Assembly (NCBI RefSeq): GCF_029893965.1
Contig: NZ_JARXXP010000023.1
Location: 34,550 to 98,549 of the forward strand
Reading direction: 5' to 3'
Length of the DNA: 64,000 nucleotides
From: Paenibacillus sp. PastM-3
Lineage (GTDB): Bacteria > Bacillota > Bacilli > Paenibacillales > Paenibacillaceae
The number at the start of each line of letters is the position of its first letter. The stretch's first letter is position 1. The notes under the pieces were generated by a model that worked only from the letters and a program-made list of their open reading frames with translations, was not told the DNA's origin and did no database searches. A program made the translations under genes and the position numbers. This document shows, in pieces, positions 50,872 to 59,688 of this stretch.

Positions 50872-51023
50872 CCCCAGATCACCACCGCGGCCAGCGCGAT
50901 CAGCGCTGCAAGAGAAATGGATGCCATGTGCATCAGGCGCTGCCGGTTGATCTTGGAGTCGTTCTCTGCTGCAAAAATGAGTGCTACGAAAGCTATGAGT
51001 GCGAAAAATATCTTAATCCACAT
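50868..51023 (-). CDS. Small phage membrane protein, 51 residues
   Basis: Two hydrophobic segments (IKIFFALIAFVALIFA and SISLAALIALAAVVIW) flank a short basic loop. It overlaps the ASCH gene by 11 bases and the next gene by four. Unknown function; small two-span proteins of this type are common in phage early operons. Confidence 0.6.
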   Translation of the reverse strand: MWIKIFFALIAFVALIFAAENDSKINRQRLMHMASISLAALIALAAVVIWG

Positions 51024-51456
51024 TTGCCTTAGCTCCTTCCCAATTCCACAAGCTCAGCAGCCCTTTTGCCGGGATCGGCTGCGGCAGCTGCTTAATGCCT
51101 CCCAACTGCCAGGCATAACGGCCTTCGTCGTACCAGCCAAAGGCTAATTCATTTCCTTCGACATATCCGATACCTGACACGACGGCCTTCCCTTTCTTCA
51201 TCAGAGTCACCTTATGGCAATCAATAAGAGTAGTTGTTGCCACTACAGCCCCGGTAGGAAGGTTGTTGACAGTGTAACCGTGCCGGGCCAGCACCTCCTT
51301 AATCTTCGGGATCTCGCAGGCTTCCGCGTCTACCTGTTTTCCAGCATGGATCGCTAGCTCACCGCGATGCTTCGTCTGCCAGCTCCGGGTTTCTAAATGT
51401 TTCTCTCCGAGCGCTATCAGCGTTGCCCAGGGCTGCTTTATAGTTATAGCCTTCAT
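51013..51456 (-). CDS. ASCH-domain protein
   Basis: A 147-residue ASCH (PUA-like) protein: ITIKQPWATLIALGEKHLETRSW at the start as the strand-helix element, HRGELAIHAGK following. ASCH proteins bind RNA or modified nucleosides, and some have esterase or nuclease activity. Common in phages. It overlaps the YopX gene by four bases. Confidence 0.85.
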   Translation of the reverse strand: MKAITIKQPWATLIALGEKHLETRSWQTKHRGELAIHAGKQVDAEACEIPKIKEVLARHGYTVNNLPTGAVVATTTLIDCHKVTLMKKGKAVVSGIGYVEGNELAFGWYDEGRYAWQLGGIKQLPQPIPAKGLLSLWNWEGAKANVD

Positions 51457-51854
51457 GCCTCTGCCGCCTCTCCCCCGAGCATTTCCGGGCTGTCATCTAT
51501 ATTGCCGATCACTTCAATTTTCCCGCATCTTGCATAATTGGCAGGCCAGCTTTGATGTTTGGCCTCGATCTCAAATGCACCTTCGATGTAATGGACCTTG
51601 CCAACCCAGCCAACTGCGTGACGGACGATGTCCCTTTCGTAAATCTTGCGAGCTTTGCAGTCTTTCAGTCCGGTATATTGGCCGACTGAATTTGCGTCCA
51701 CATCTGCACAATCCAGCTCGTAACATGGAACACCTTCAAGTTGCCCTATTGGTTCCCACCAAGTTATGCTTGGATTCTCGCCCGTCATAAGGGAACCATA
51801 TACCCACTCGCCGTTATCAATCCGTTTGCCACGGAATAAAATCTCCCTGTTCAT
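51453..51854 (-). CDS. YopX-family phage protein
   Basis: A 133-residue YopX protein: ILFRGKRIDNGEWVYGSL at the N-terminus and VGQYTGLKDCKARKIYERDIV in the middle, as in many Gram-positive phages. Function unknown. Confidence 0.88.
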   Translation of the reverse strand: MNREILFRGKRIDNGEWVYGSLMTGENPSITWWEPIGQLEGVPCYELDCADVDANSVGQYTGLKDCKARKIYERDIVRHAVGWVGKVHYIEGAFEIEAKHQSWPANYARCGKIEVIGNIDDSPEMLGGEAAEA

Positions 51855-51978
51855 TTTGCTTATCAGCTCCTTTATAGGGGAAATGATAGTTAAATCCCAA
51901 ACTAAATAAATATTTGAAACTTACTCTGGAGATTGTCGTATAGCAGAATACAAAATACATATTTTAGGAGTGTTGCAA

Positions 51979-52536
51979 ATGTCGCTAGAGATAGTTAGTG
52001 CTTGTATTGCAGGTGCAAGTGTTATTGTTTCCGCTTTGTTTAGTGGTCTCTTGTATAAAGCCACATTAGAGAGTACAAAGGCTGCTATTAAAAGTGCTGA
52101 TTCTTCTAAAAACAGCGCAGATACAGCATTAGAATCGCTTCGAATTTCAGCTAGAATTGAAGATCAAAAGACACAATTCAATAGAGCCTTACGTGAGCAA
52201 TACATACATGAACTAAGGGAATACGCATTTGAAATAACCGGCGAATTAGGTGCTATTTTGAATCAAAAATATAGTACAAGCACATATTTCAACCGAGAAA
52301 TCAGGATGCCAATTCCAACACATCATATGGCCGAATGCTTCTCAAATGAAGATAGGGAGATTATAAATAGCGCTTGGCGTAATTTGAATATCTATCTTTT
52401 TGATTACTGGGAGAGATACACTTATTCGGATACCAAGCACCGTAAGATGAAAGAAAATATGCGAGATTCAGATACTCAAATCTCTGATTTACGCGATGTT
52501 ATTATTAAATTCTCAGCAGTTATGGCTTTACATTAA
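51979..52536 (+). CDS. Plus-strand membrane-anchored protein, probable moron
   Basis: A 185-residue protein with an N-terminal membrane segment (IVSACIAGASVIVSALFSGLLY) followed by a helical, Ser/Ala-rich stretch and a soluble domain; no family recognised. It is the only gene on the plus strand in the prophage and is clearly more AT-rich than its neighbours, with its own AT-rich upstream region and TAGGAG ribosome site. This pattern fits an independently expressed cargo gene, for example superinfection exclusion. Confidence 0.7.
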   Translation: MSLEIVSACIAGASVIVSALFSGLLYKATLESTKAAIKSADSSKNSADTALESLRISARIEDQKTQFNRALREQYIHELREYAFEITGELGAILNQKYSTSTYFNREIRMPIPTHHMAECFSNEDREIINSAWRNLNIYLFDYWERYTYSDTKHRKMKENMRDSDTQISDLRDVIIKFSAVMALH

Positions 52537-52583
52537 CACTTCCAAAATTAAAGCAATTCAGTCATCGAATGATTCTCAATAAA

Positions 52584-53405
52584 TTAGAAACTACAACCCA
52601 CCTTCTCCTCCACCGGCTGCGCCCCGAGAAGCTTCCTTGCTGCTGCCCAAAATGTCGCCGCCGGGGTCTTCTCATCTGCTCGGATACCCAGCCGCTGCAT
52701 TGCGGCGAATTTCGGCTCCAACTCCAGCAGAAACATTGGCTTGTTATTGACCCGCAGGATGCTGTACCCGATCACTTCTTCTGCATGCTTTGCCTTGGCC
52801 CAGACATCCGGCCTCCGGCAGTACACCACATACCAGTGCTGCTGCCCCGCCCGCAGACATCCGGCACAGTTCGCGTGTTTCCAGACCTCATATGTCTCCG
52901 GGGGCTCTATGCCGACATCCCGGGTGCTGTTGATCAGGCCCGGCCACTCCACCAGGGGGAAACAGGTCTGATACCCCTTCGCCCCCAGGATGCTCCGCCG
53001 CCGCTCCACACGGGCGGTCTCCCCAGCTTCAAACCCGTAATAGATCGTCACATCGTCCCGGCTGCCGCCCGGCTCCACTGGATAAGTCTCGGCCAGCCAT
53101 TTGTGAAACGGTGCCGTCTTGATCCGGTTGGTGCAGAGGGGATGAATCCCGACTTTGAACGCCTTGGCCTCCATGCAAACGTCAAACTGGTCTTTCTGGT
53201 CCCATCCCTGCATGTTGGCGTAGGTGATGGGTATGCCCAGGTAGTCAGCAACCTCGGCTTTGAATCGTTTGATATCCCAGTGCTCTACCCATGGGTTTAT
53301 ATCATGGTTGATCAGGATTACATTCTCCGGTCCGTACCTGGCAGCCACCTCGACTGCCACAATGCCCGATGTCTCCCCGCCGCTGTAGCAGACGATGTGC
53401 TTCAA
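52584..53405 (-). CDS. PAPS-reductase-family PP-loop protein (phage)
   Basis: A 273-residue protein of the phosphoadenosine-phosphosulfate reductase/DndC-like superfamily. The PP-loop is YSGGETSG near residue 8, and ANCAGCLRAGQQHWY carries a cysteine pair. Phage members may act in DNA or nucleotide sulfur modification, or supply sulfate assimilation; the role is unknown. The start is TTG at 53405 after GGGAGG, overlapping the stop of the tiny upstream gene; a longer frame upstream would cover two other genes. Confidence 0.8.
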   Translation of the reverse strand: MKHIVCYSGGETSGIVAVEVAARYGPENVILINHDINPWVEHWDIKRFKAEVADYLGIPITYANMQGWDQKDQFDVCMEAKAFKVGIHPLCTNRIKTAPFHKWLAETYPVEPGGSRDDVTIYYGFEAGETARVERRRSILGAKGYQTCFPLVEWPGLINSTRDVGIEPPETYEVWKHANCAGCLRAGQQHWYVVYCRRPDVWAKAKHAEEVIGYSILRVNNKPMFLLELEPKFAAMQRLGIRADEKTPAATFWAAARKLLGAQPVEEKVGCSF

Positions 53406-53476
53406 GCTTGTTCCCTCCCTGGGACTGTGCCGATGATCCGGCCTTGTTCGTCCCTGAAGCGAATGACTGTTTTCAT
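53402..53476 (-). CDS. Tiny phage ORF, 24 residues
   Basis: MKTVIRFRDEQGRIIGTVPG starts at an ATG that overlaps the previous stop (ATGA) and ends overlapping the next start (TTGA). The perfect coupling on both sides suggests that it is translated. No function known. Confidence 0.45.
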   Translation of the reverse strand: MKTVIRFRDEQGRIIGTVPGREQA

Positions 53477-53640
53477 CGCGGGTACACCTTCTTTTCCTTG
53501 TAATTGATCTTGCCCTTCGGCTTCTGCCGGGTTTTCCTGCGGATCTCTTCAATGGCAGCTCGTTTGTGGCTAGGTGAGGCGCCATCGTCGTTGTATGCAA
53601 TTTCATAGAGCTGGCCGAGCGTAGCTTTTTTCCAGTTCAT
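53473..53640 (-). CDS. Small basic phage protein, 55 residues
   Basis: Starts MNWKKATLGQLYEIAYNDDG and ends with a very basic tail (KTRQKPKGKINYKEKK). GGAGG precedes the ATG. Probably nucleic-acid binding; no family recognised. Confidence 0.65.
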   Translation of the reverse strand: MNWKKATLGQLYEIAYNDDGASPSHKRAAIEEIRRKTRQKPKGKINYKEKKVYPR

Positions 53641-53652
53641 GCTGCCGCCTCC

Positions 53653-54315
53653 TTAAAATAAGAGCCCCTGACCCGGAATTTGGGTGTGACTGGTCGCCGC
53701 CGCAGGCTTCCTGGGGCGCTTATTCGCTTTAGATTCTTTTTTTAGCTTTTTGATTAAGGCCGGATCAATGATCGCCATGATTACTTCCTGCTGATATTGG
53801 GGGTAATCCTCCAGCTCTTGCCCCTGCTTGACCTTGTAGATGGCCTCTGCTATCCGGGCCAATACATAGGCATCGGCGATGTTCTCTGTCCTTGGGATAT
53901 CCCCCCAGTGGGATTCCACCGCGGCCATCACCAGCCGCTTAACAGCCTTGCCTTCCAGCCTGACCTTGCTCCCGGCCACGCCCTCCCACTCGGAGACGTT
54001 CACGAATTTTTTCAGCTGGTTTGGGGTGGCTACAATAAAGCTGCTGCCCCTTCGATCAACCGCCAGGCGGGCCGCCCAGTTAAAACCGCTGGAAACCTTG
54101 TTGGTATCGTGCTTTGCCTCCATCGCGAAACCCTCAATGCAAATGTCATCATCAGGCTTCAAATGCCGATACACTTCATCAAGCACCATATTGATCCTGG
54201 CCGGAGCTGTATCCCCTTTGCCGACGAATTCTGTCCAGCCAGCCAACCTACCATTGCTGCCGATGGCTACAAACCCTGTATGCGTTGCTGGGTCAATTCC
54301 GATGAACCGAGTCAA
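53653..54315 (-). CDS. RuvC-like Holliday-junction resolvase (phage)
   Basis: A 220-residue RNase H-fold protein with the RuvC pattern of acidic residues: IGIDPATHTG at the start, ICIEGFAME near residue 58, and ENIADAYVLA near 145. It resolves recombination intermediates during phage replication or packaging. TTG start overlapping the stop of the HNH gene. Confidence 0.82.
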   Translation of the reverse strand: MTRFIGIDPATHTGFVAIGSNGRLAGWTEFVGKGDTAPARINMVLDEVYRHLKPDDDICIEGFAMEAKHDTNKVSSGFNWAARLAVDRRGSSFIVATPNQLKKFVNVSEWEGVAGSKVRLEGKAVKRLVMAAVESHWGDIPRTENIADAYVLARIAEAIYKVKQGQELEDYPQYQQEVIMAIIDPALIKKLKKESKANKRPRKPAAATSHTQIPGQGLLF

Positions 54316-54851
54316 GGTGCCACCTCCGATGCCTCTTTTGAAAAGGGCATGTGTATTCTCCTCGCCTCTGCAACAGCAGCTGCAGCCTTTTCTTTAGTGT
54401 CGTAGATACCTAAGTAAGCATATTTACCGTTAATCCGTAGATTAGCCTGCCATTTATTTCGTCTTTTATGGAAACTCACTCCTCTATAGCCAGATCTATT
54501 ATTTCTTTGGATCGTTCTGTTTTGAAGGTTCTGCGCTCGTGTACATGGCCGAAGATTCTCATCCGTGTTGTTGAGAGGGTTGTTGTCAAAATGATCTACT
54601 TCTACTTTTGGATTAGTGAGACCTAATATCCATCTGTGCAAAGAGATTGTTTTAGAGGTTCCTCCATTTCTCGGAGGGTGACCAGTTGCATAGAATGACT
54701 TGCGCAAAGGACACCATACTGCAAACCATTTGTTCGGGAACGACATGGCAGACTGGAGTTTGCTTGTGCTAATAATGGTTTCCATCTCCCGCCCTCTCCC
54801 TTTAATGAAGATCGCAGTATTTTCTCCTCTGATCTCATAATGGTTATTCAT
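54312..54851 (-). CDS. HNH homing endonuclease with AP2-type domain (copy 1)
   Basis: A 179-residue free-standing homing endonuclease. The HNH core is VEVDHFDNNPLNNTDENLR with SLHRWILGL before it. The C-terminal AP2-like DNA-binding domain is GYRGVSFHKRRNKWQANL. It is similar throughout to the gene at 59685-60227 (common start YEIRGE, common end HMPFS). Such genes invade phage genomes as selfish elements. Confidence 0.88.
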   Translation of the reverse strand: MNNHYEIRGENTAIFIKGRGREMETIISTSKLQSAMSFPNKWFAVWCPLRKSFYATGHPPRNGGTSKTISLHRWILGLTNPKVEVDHFDNNPLNNTDENLRPCTRAQNLQNRTIQRNNRSGYRGVSFHKRRNKWQANLRINGKYAYLGIYDTKEKAAAAVAEARRIHMPFSKEASEVAP

Positions 54852-54866
54852 GAAACCTTACTCCTT

Positions 54867-55232
54867 TCAATCATCCAGCCATCCGGAGAGGCGAGAGGCC
54901 GCTGGTTTAACAGGTTCTACCGGAGCAGTTTCTTTCGCCGGCTTAGGTTCGTTGTTCACCTGTACTTCCGGCACATTCTGCTGCTGAGCCTGTGAGAAAT
55001 CACGGTACGGCCATCCAAGCTCTTCATAAACCCGCTTGAGTCCCGGGAAGACTGCCACCATTTCACTGCGCCGATACTCCCGAATTGATTCCGCTGTCCG
55101 ATCGTATATTAAATTTTTCCGTTCCCGTTCTTCCGCAGTCATGCTGCTCAGTGGGTCATCCAACTCAGCAGCCATTTTCAGAAGAGCTTCACGTGCCCGA
55201 TCATACTGGGCGTCATCCTGTATCAATTTCAT
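54867..55232 (-). CDS. Phage protein of unknown function, 121 residues
   Basis: A helical N-terminal part (DPLSSMTAEERERKNLIYDR), then a Pro/Glu-rich linker and a short conserved-looking end RLSGWLDD. Tails of this kind can bind helicase or single-strand-binding proteins; this is only a suggestion. Start ATG at 55232 with GAAGG eight bases upstream. Confidence 0.65.
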   Translation of the reverse strand: MKLIQDDAQYDRAREALLKMAAELDDPLSSMTAEERERKNLIYDRTAESIREYRRSEMVAVFPGLKRVYEELGWPYRDFSQAQQQNVPEVQVNNEPKPAKETAPVEPVKPAASRLSGWLDD

Positions 55233-55237
55233 GGCTG

Positions 55238-56581
55238 TCACCTTCTACGTTTTTGCTCTTGCTCTTTCTCCTTGGCCTTTTTCATCAATTCATAGAGCGC
55301 GTCTTTATCCAAATCCGTGAACCGGCCATTCTTACGGTTGAACAGCATCTGGATTGTTCGGGTGCCGATCTTTCGGCCCTTGGCTACTATCAGCTCAATA
55401 ACACCTTTCAGGACGGTATCCGGATAGTAGTAATCATCCCGGTATAAGAAAATAATGATATCTGCGTCGAATTCGATATTTCCTGATTCCCTTAAATCTG
55501 ACATCATCGGCCGCTTATCCTGCCGATCCTCGCATTTCCGGCCGACCGAAGAGATTGCTACAACTGGGATATCAAATACACGGGCCATTTGCTTCAGTTG
55601 CTTCGATACGTAATTCACGCGGTCTACATTTTGCGGAAAGTTTCTTTCGCTCTCGATCAGCTGCAGATAGTCAATGTAAACTATCAATCTCGGGAATTTC
55701 TTCTTGAGTATCTTGACCTGCCGGCGGATGTACTCAATGCTCATACCCGGCGTGTCATCAATGTAGAGCGGAAGGTTATCCAGCATATCAAGCGCCTTGT
55801 CGTAATTGACCCAATCCGTCTCTGACAGCCGCCCGGTTCTCATCTTGGCGCTGTCTATCCCGCCTATAGCGCATATGTGTCGCTCTGTGACGTCAGCGCC
55901 AGGCATTTCTGCCGAGAATATTACTGTGGTTGTCCCCGTCCCCGCCGATTGGATGGTGTCACTGACGATGAATGCAGTCTTACCGATGGATGGCCGAGCT
56001 GCAATAATGATCAGGTCCCCCTTCTGATGACCGCCGCTCATCTGATCCAGCTCCGTGCTGGCTGTCTTCGCCCCTGTGAGCCCCATTCTACTCGCGCGGT
56101 CTCGAAGTACTTTATGATGGTCAACCAGTGTATCAGCCATCAGAACTGGTCCTGAACGATCTGGCCCGACTCGCATGTCAGCCAGCTTCTGCAGATCCTC
56201 CAGGGTATCGGCCAAATTAATGTCATCACGGGTCAATGCCGTATGGAGAGCCTTTCGTGCCTGCCGATCAATATGAGCTTTGCGTACAATAGTCTGGTAC
56301 TGCTCAAAATTGGAGGCCATCGGGAAGGACTTCTGCAGCTGCACCAGGTAACTGATTCCGCCGATCTTGGCGAGCTTGCTGCCCCAATGCTCTGCCAACA
56401 GCACAAGGTCGAATGGATTAGGCTTATTAGCAAAGTAATCGTAGGCCCACCGCAGGGAGTCCATTATCAATCCGTGGTTTTCTTCAGGAGAGAAATCCTC
56501 ACCCTGCAGATAGCACGTGTCCATGAGATCCGGCTTAGCTAAAAGCGCCCCGAGGACCGCCTGCTCCGCCTCAATGCTCAT
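55238..56581 (-). CDS. DnaB-like replicative helicase (phage)
   Basis: A 447-residue DnaB-family helicase: N-terminal helical domain (EAEQAVLGALL), RecA-like core with Walker A ARPSIGKT near 200, Walker B VYIDYLQLI near 305, and DLRESGNIEFDADIIIFLYR. It unwinds the replication fork of the phage. The C-terminus is basic (KEKEQEQKRRR). Confidence 0.93.
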   Translation of the reverse strand: MSIEAEQAVLGALLAKPDLMDTCYLQGEDFSPEENHGLIMDSLRWAYDYFANKPNPFDLVLLAEHWGSKLAKIGGISYLVQLQKSFPMASNFEQYQTIVRKAHIDRQARKALHTALTRDDINLADTLEDLQKLADMRVGPDRSGPVLMADTLVDHHKVLRDRASRMGLTGAKTASTELDQMSGGHQKGDLIIIAARPSIGKTAFIVSDTIQSAGTGTTTVIFSAEMPGADVTERHICAIGGIDSAKMRTGRLSETDWVNYDKALDMLDNLPLYIDDTPGMSIEYIRRQVKILKKKFPRLIVYIDYLQLIESERNFPQNVDRVNYVSKQLKQMARVFDIPVVAISSVGRKCEDRQDKRPMMSDLRESGNIEFDADIIIFLYRDDYYYPDTVLKGVIELIVAKGRKIGTRTIQMLFNRKNGRFTDLDKDALYELMKKAKEKEQEQKRRR

Positions 56582-56933
56582 CTACATTCAGCCTCCGTTT
56601 CTCGTCCAGCTTCTGACGCTTTTGGAGAATGTGGTCCGGCATGGTTACCGACGTCTGGCTGTATGCGTCAAGCAGCAACTGGTCTTCCTCTTCCTCAAGG
56701 CGTAGTACCTCATAAAAGGAAGGCTCTGAGGTCTGATCATCTGCAAGCAGCTCCGCTATAGTTGGTGCAAACTTACTGGACCGGATATGGCGAGCAAGCC
56801 GCCCTTGAGCCTCTTTATATTCCAAGTCTTGCAGCATAAAGTGCCAAAGTTTTATCCCAGGCTCTGTGATTTCAAAGAAGGGATAAGCGGTTTTGATCAT
56901 CCCCAAGAAGTTCGCCATTTCCGTTTGCTTCAC
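56571..56933 (-). CDS. G39P-like helicase loader/inhibitor
   Basis: A 120-residue protein resembling phage SPP1 G39P (MANFLGMIKTAYPFFE; KLWHFMLQDLEY). G39P binds the DnaB-type helicase and the origin-binding protein and loads the helicase. Here it lies exactly between those two genes. The C-terminal half is acidic and flexible. Confidence 0.78.
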   Translation of the reverse strand: MKQTEMANFLGMIKTAYPFFEITEPGIKLWHFMLQDLEYKEAQGRLARHIRSSKFAPTIAELLADDQTSEPSFYEVLRLEEEEDQLLLDAYSQTSVTMPDHILQKRQKLDEKRRLNVDEH

Positions 56934-57678
56934 GTGCCGCTCCCTCCTCGTAGAACTGGTTCAGGATGTTCATTTCCTGCTGCTTCTTTTGAGCTTTGGA
57001 AATTGGATTGCGTTCCAAGTCCTTCTTAATCCAAACGCGCAGCGTCTTGTTGTGATCCTTCTTGTGCTGGCTCGGCTTTTTATTCGTCTGCCATTCGTCC
57101 AGAGCTTCGATGGTGTCATCCACCCGCTTTTTTCCGAAGTCAGCGCAGAGCTTTTCGTATTGCTCAGGAGTAAGGAAGACTGTATCTGCATATGCCTGTT
57201 TTCCTGGGGGGATTTTCATATCTATCTCTTCTTTCTTTATATTTTTCTTTCTTTCTTTCTTGGGGGGTGAACTGTCCCCCACTAGAAGGGGAGGATTAGC
57301 CCCCAGACTGGGGGAGGATTGACCCCCAGAGGATTTAGCTTTTTTAGGGGGAGGCTTCTCCCCCTCAAGCCACTGCGAAAAGTATTTATTGAAGCTAATC
57401 ATGCGTGAACGATTGCCATGGGCGACCTTGGTGATCTTCAGCACCTTTCGCTCCAGCAGGCGGTTGAGTTCCCGCTTAACCCCCTTTGGATCGCTCTGGA
57501 TGGCTTCGGCCAGAAACGTGACGGACAGCTCATGCGACTTGCGATTAAACCCGTATGTGTAACGCCAGACGATGAGTAAGATGCTGTGCTGAGTCCCGTT
57601 AAATTTCCGCCGCGCCACCTCTTCCAAGATTTCATTCGCAATTCGCGTGTAAGGTTCGTCAAGCTTCTGTCCTGCCAT
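56872..57678 (-). CDS. Phage replication protein O-like origin-binding protein
   Basis: A 268-residue protein with the phage RepO N-terminal winged helix (YTRIANEILEEVARRKFNGTQ, GFNRKSHELSV). A Pro/Ser/Lys-rich linker at 115-155 includes a poly-lysine patch encoded by a low-complexity run. It overlaps the G39P-like gene by 62 bases. Confidence 0.85.
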   Translation of the reverse strand: MAGQKLDEPYTRIANEILEEVARRKFNGTQHSILLIVWRYTYGFNRKSHELSVTFLAEAIQSDPKGVKRELNRLLERKVLKITKVAHGNRSRMISFNKYFSQWLEGEKPPPKKAKSSGGQSSPSLGANPPLLVGDSSPPKKERKKNIKKEEIDMKIPPGKQAYADTVFLTPEQYEKLCADFGKKRVDDTIEALDEWQTNKKPSQHKKDHNKTLRVWIKKDLERNPISKAQKKQQEMNILNQFYEEGAAREANGNGELLGDDQNRLSLL

Positions 57679-57692
57679 TTACCTCACCTGCT

Positions 57693-58313
57693 TCAAAAGG
57701 GTAATGCTTCTCGTTGTTGGATAAAATCACACATATCGTCCGTCAGCTGGTTCACAAAGTTACTTGCACCAAACGGATAATTAATTTCTATCTTTTTTTC
57801 GATAATTGCTTGAACCTCTGTCCGGAGAGCAGCAGCTTTGTCATGCTTTAAATTTCCGATCTCCTGCTGCAGTGCTTCCAGTTCTTTGTTCAATTCATCA
57901 GTGGCCCAGTTCTTGGCTTCTATCGCTTCCTTCAGCTCGCGATTTTCTTTCTCCAGAGAAACAATCCGACTGGCGAGCCGCCATCTTTCTTCTTCCAAAA
58001 ACTCAACTCTCTGTTGGAGCCTTCCGGTCTTTCGTGCATATTCCGTTACCTTCTGCCCGGCTACAGTCAGATCATTGATAAGTTTTTCCTTGACCTGCAG
58101 CAGATCAGCCTGCGCAGGCAGCTCGCCAGTTACGATATAAGCACTGTAGGGCAGGATCTCGCCCGCATATGGCCCGTCGATGATCTGAGCATCTTTGCAG
58201 AGATTAAACGCCGCTACTACAAAATTTTGTTCCTTATCGTTGAGGTGACGCGCCGGATACAAGCCGGCTGGTACGCTCTCAAACTGCTTCAAAACCTTTA
58301 TTTCGATAGGCAT
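57693..58313 (-). CDS. Coiled-coil phage protein of unknown function
   Basis: A 206-residue protein with a long coiled coil at about 75-165 (EFLEEERWRLASRIVSLEKE and ATDELNKELEALQQEIGNLK). N- and C-terminal domains are small and not recognised. It lies between the exonuclease and RepO genes. Confidence 0.7.
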   Translation of the reverse strand: MPIEIKVLKQFESVPAGLYPARHLNDKEQNFVVAAFNLCKDAQIIDGPYAGEILPYSAYIVTGELPAQADLLQVKEKLINDLTVAGQKVTEYARKTGRLQQRVEFLEEERWRLASRIVSLEKENRELKEAIEAKNWATDELNKELEALQQEIGNLKHDKAAALRTEVQAIIEKKIEINYPFGASNFVNQLTDDMCDFIQQREALPF

Positions 58314-58936
58314 TAAACTGCACCTCGTCTTTCATATCTATTTTGAGTGGGGAACAGCTCGGCATAGGCCGGCGTCCAGGCGGGCGGACCGTATTTGCTC
58401 AGGTATCCCAGCCGGTTTACGAACGGCAGGACTGACTCCTCTTCATGCAGAGCTTTCAGCAGGTTCCAGCAGCCTTCCACATCGTTCAGAGCTCTGTGCG
58501 CACCCTCCAGGACAATTCCGTACTTGCCGCACATGTCTGTCAGCTTATGCGGGTATGTGGTCCGTTCCCGGGATATCGTCATGGTGTCGATAAAGGGATT
58601 CTCGAAAGTTTTCCCGGCCAGCCGTTGCATAGCCCAGTGGAGAAACTGCAGGTCAAACGCGGCATTGTGAGCGACCAGCAGGCTGCTGCCCATGATATTG
58701 CGCAGGATCCGGATGGCGAGATTTTCGTCCATCGCATCGACCAGCATTTCGTCAGTGATTCCGGTGATCTCAGTGATTTTCGGGTCAAGTTTGCGTCCTG
58801 GGTTAACCAGAGTGTGGAAACCTGTAACCAGTTGACCGCCAACTACCCGAATCGCGGCCATTTCAATAATCCGTTCTTTTTCCGGATTCAAGCCCGTTGT
58901 TTCAAAGTCAAACACCGTAATATCGTTTAGTATCAA
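58313..58936 (-). CDS. DnaQ-like 3'-5' exonuclease (phage)
   Basis: A 207-residue DEDD exonuclease: motif I VFDFETTGLNPE, motif II LVAHNAAFDLQFL, motif III HRALNDVEG. It resembles the epsilon proofreading subunit and probably trims DNA ends in phage replication. TTG start overlapping the upstream stop. Confidence 0.9.
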   Translation of the reverse strand: MILNDITVFDFETTGLNPEKERIIEMAAIRVVGGQLVTGFHTLVNPGRKLDPKITEITGITDEMLVDAMDENLAIRILRNIMGSSLLVAHNAAFDLQFLHWAMQRLAGKTFENPFIDTMTISRERTTYPHKLTDMCGKYGIVLEGAHRALNDVEGCWNLLKALHEEESVLPFVNRLGYLSKYGPPAWTPAYAELFPTQNRYERRGAV

Positions 58937-59688
58937 ACGATCACCTCCAAGTGATAATGTTTTCCTGCTCTGAACCCGCGCCGGGCAAGCGCCGCCTTAA
59001 CGGTAGCCTCAGCCAGTGCCGGTAGGTTATTGCTGCTGGATAAGTGCGTCAGGTATATCTGTTCGCCGCGGCCGCTGATCAGCTCGGCAAGCGCTGCGGC
59101 CGTCTGCTCATTACTCAAGTGACCCAGATCGGACAGCACTCGAGCCTTGACGCTATCCGGATAACTGGACTCGGCCACCATATCCCGGTCATGGTTCGCT
59201 TCAATGATGTAGATGCTGCCCTCCATCATCGCCAGCATGTCATCATCCACCTTGCCGGTATCAAATACCACGCAAGCGCGGGGGCCATCATCCGGCTCTA
59301 CGGCATAGCCTACAGGCTCGTAGGCATCATGGTGAGTCTGAAAGGGGTGAACGGTCACTCCGCCTAGATAAGTCGGCTCATAGATTCCATATCTGGTCTC
59401 AAGCGACCGCTGCAGCCGGTCATTCACGCCGGATATGCCTTTCCACTCGCCGACCGTGGCGTAAACAGGGATGCTGTACTTGTTGGCGAGCGATAAACCT
59501 CCTATATGATCTCCATGAGAATGGGTAATGCATATCGCCTTGATTGTTGTAGGGTTAATACCTTTTTCGAGCATTAGTTTTTCAAGCATTTTTTTCGGCT
59601 TTCCAGCATCAATCAAGATTCCAAAATCGCTAAATCCAAAGTAAATTGAGTTACCACGAGATCCGGAACATAAGATTTCTACCCTCAC
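58933..59688 (-). CDS. MBL-fold metallohydrolase, YycJ/WalJ-like (phage)
   Basis: A 251-residue metallo-beta-lactamase-fold protein: CITHSHGDHIGG is the zinc motif, and FDTGKVDDD and EANHDRDM supply later ligands. YycJ-type proteins are probable 5'-3' exonucleases active on DNA. Starts with GTG overlapping the HNH gene stop. Confidence 0.87.
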   Translation of the reverse strand: MRVEILCSGSRGNSIYFGFSDFGILIDAGKPKKMLEKLMLEKGINPTTIKAICITHSHGDHIGGLSLANKYSIPVYATVGEWKGISGVNDRLQRSLETRYGIYEPTYLGGVTVHPFQTHHDAYEPVGYAVEPDDGPRACVVFDTGKVDDDMLAMMEGSIYIIEANHDRDMVAESSYPDSVKARVLSDLGHLSNEQTAAALAELISGRGEQIYLTHLSSSNNLPALAEATVKAALARRGFRAGKHYHLEVIV

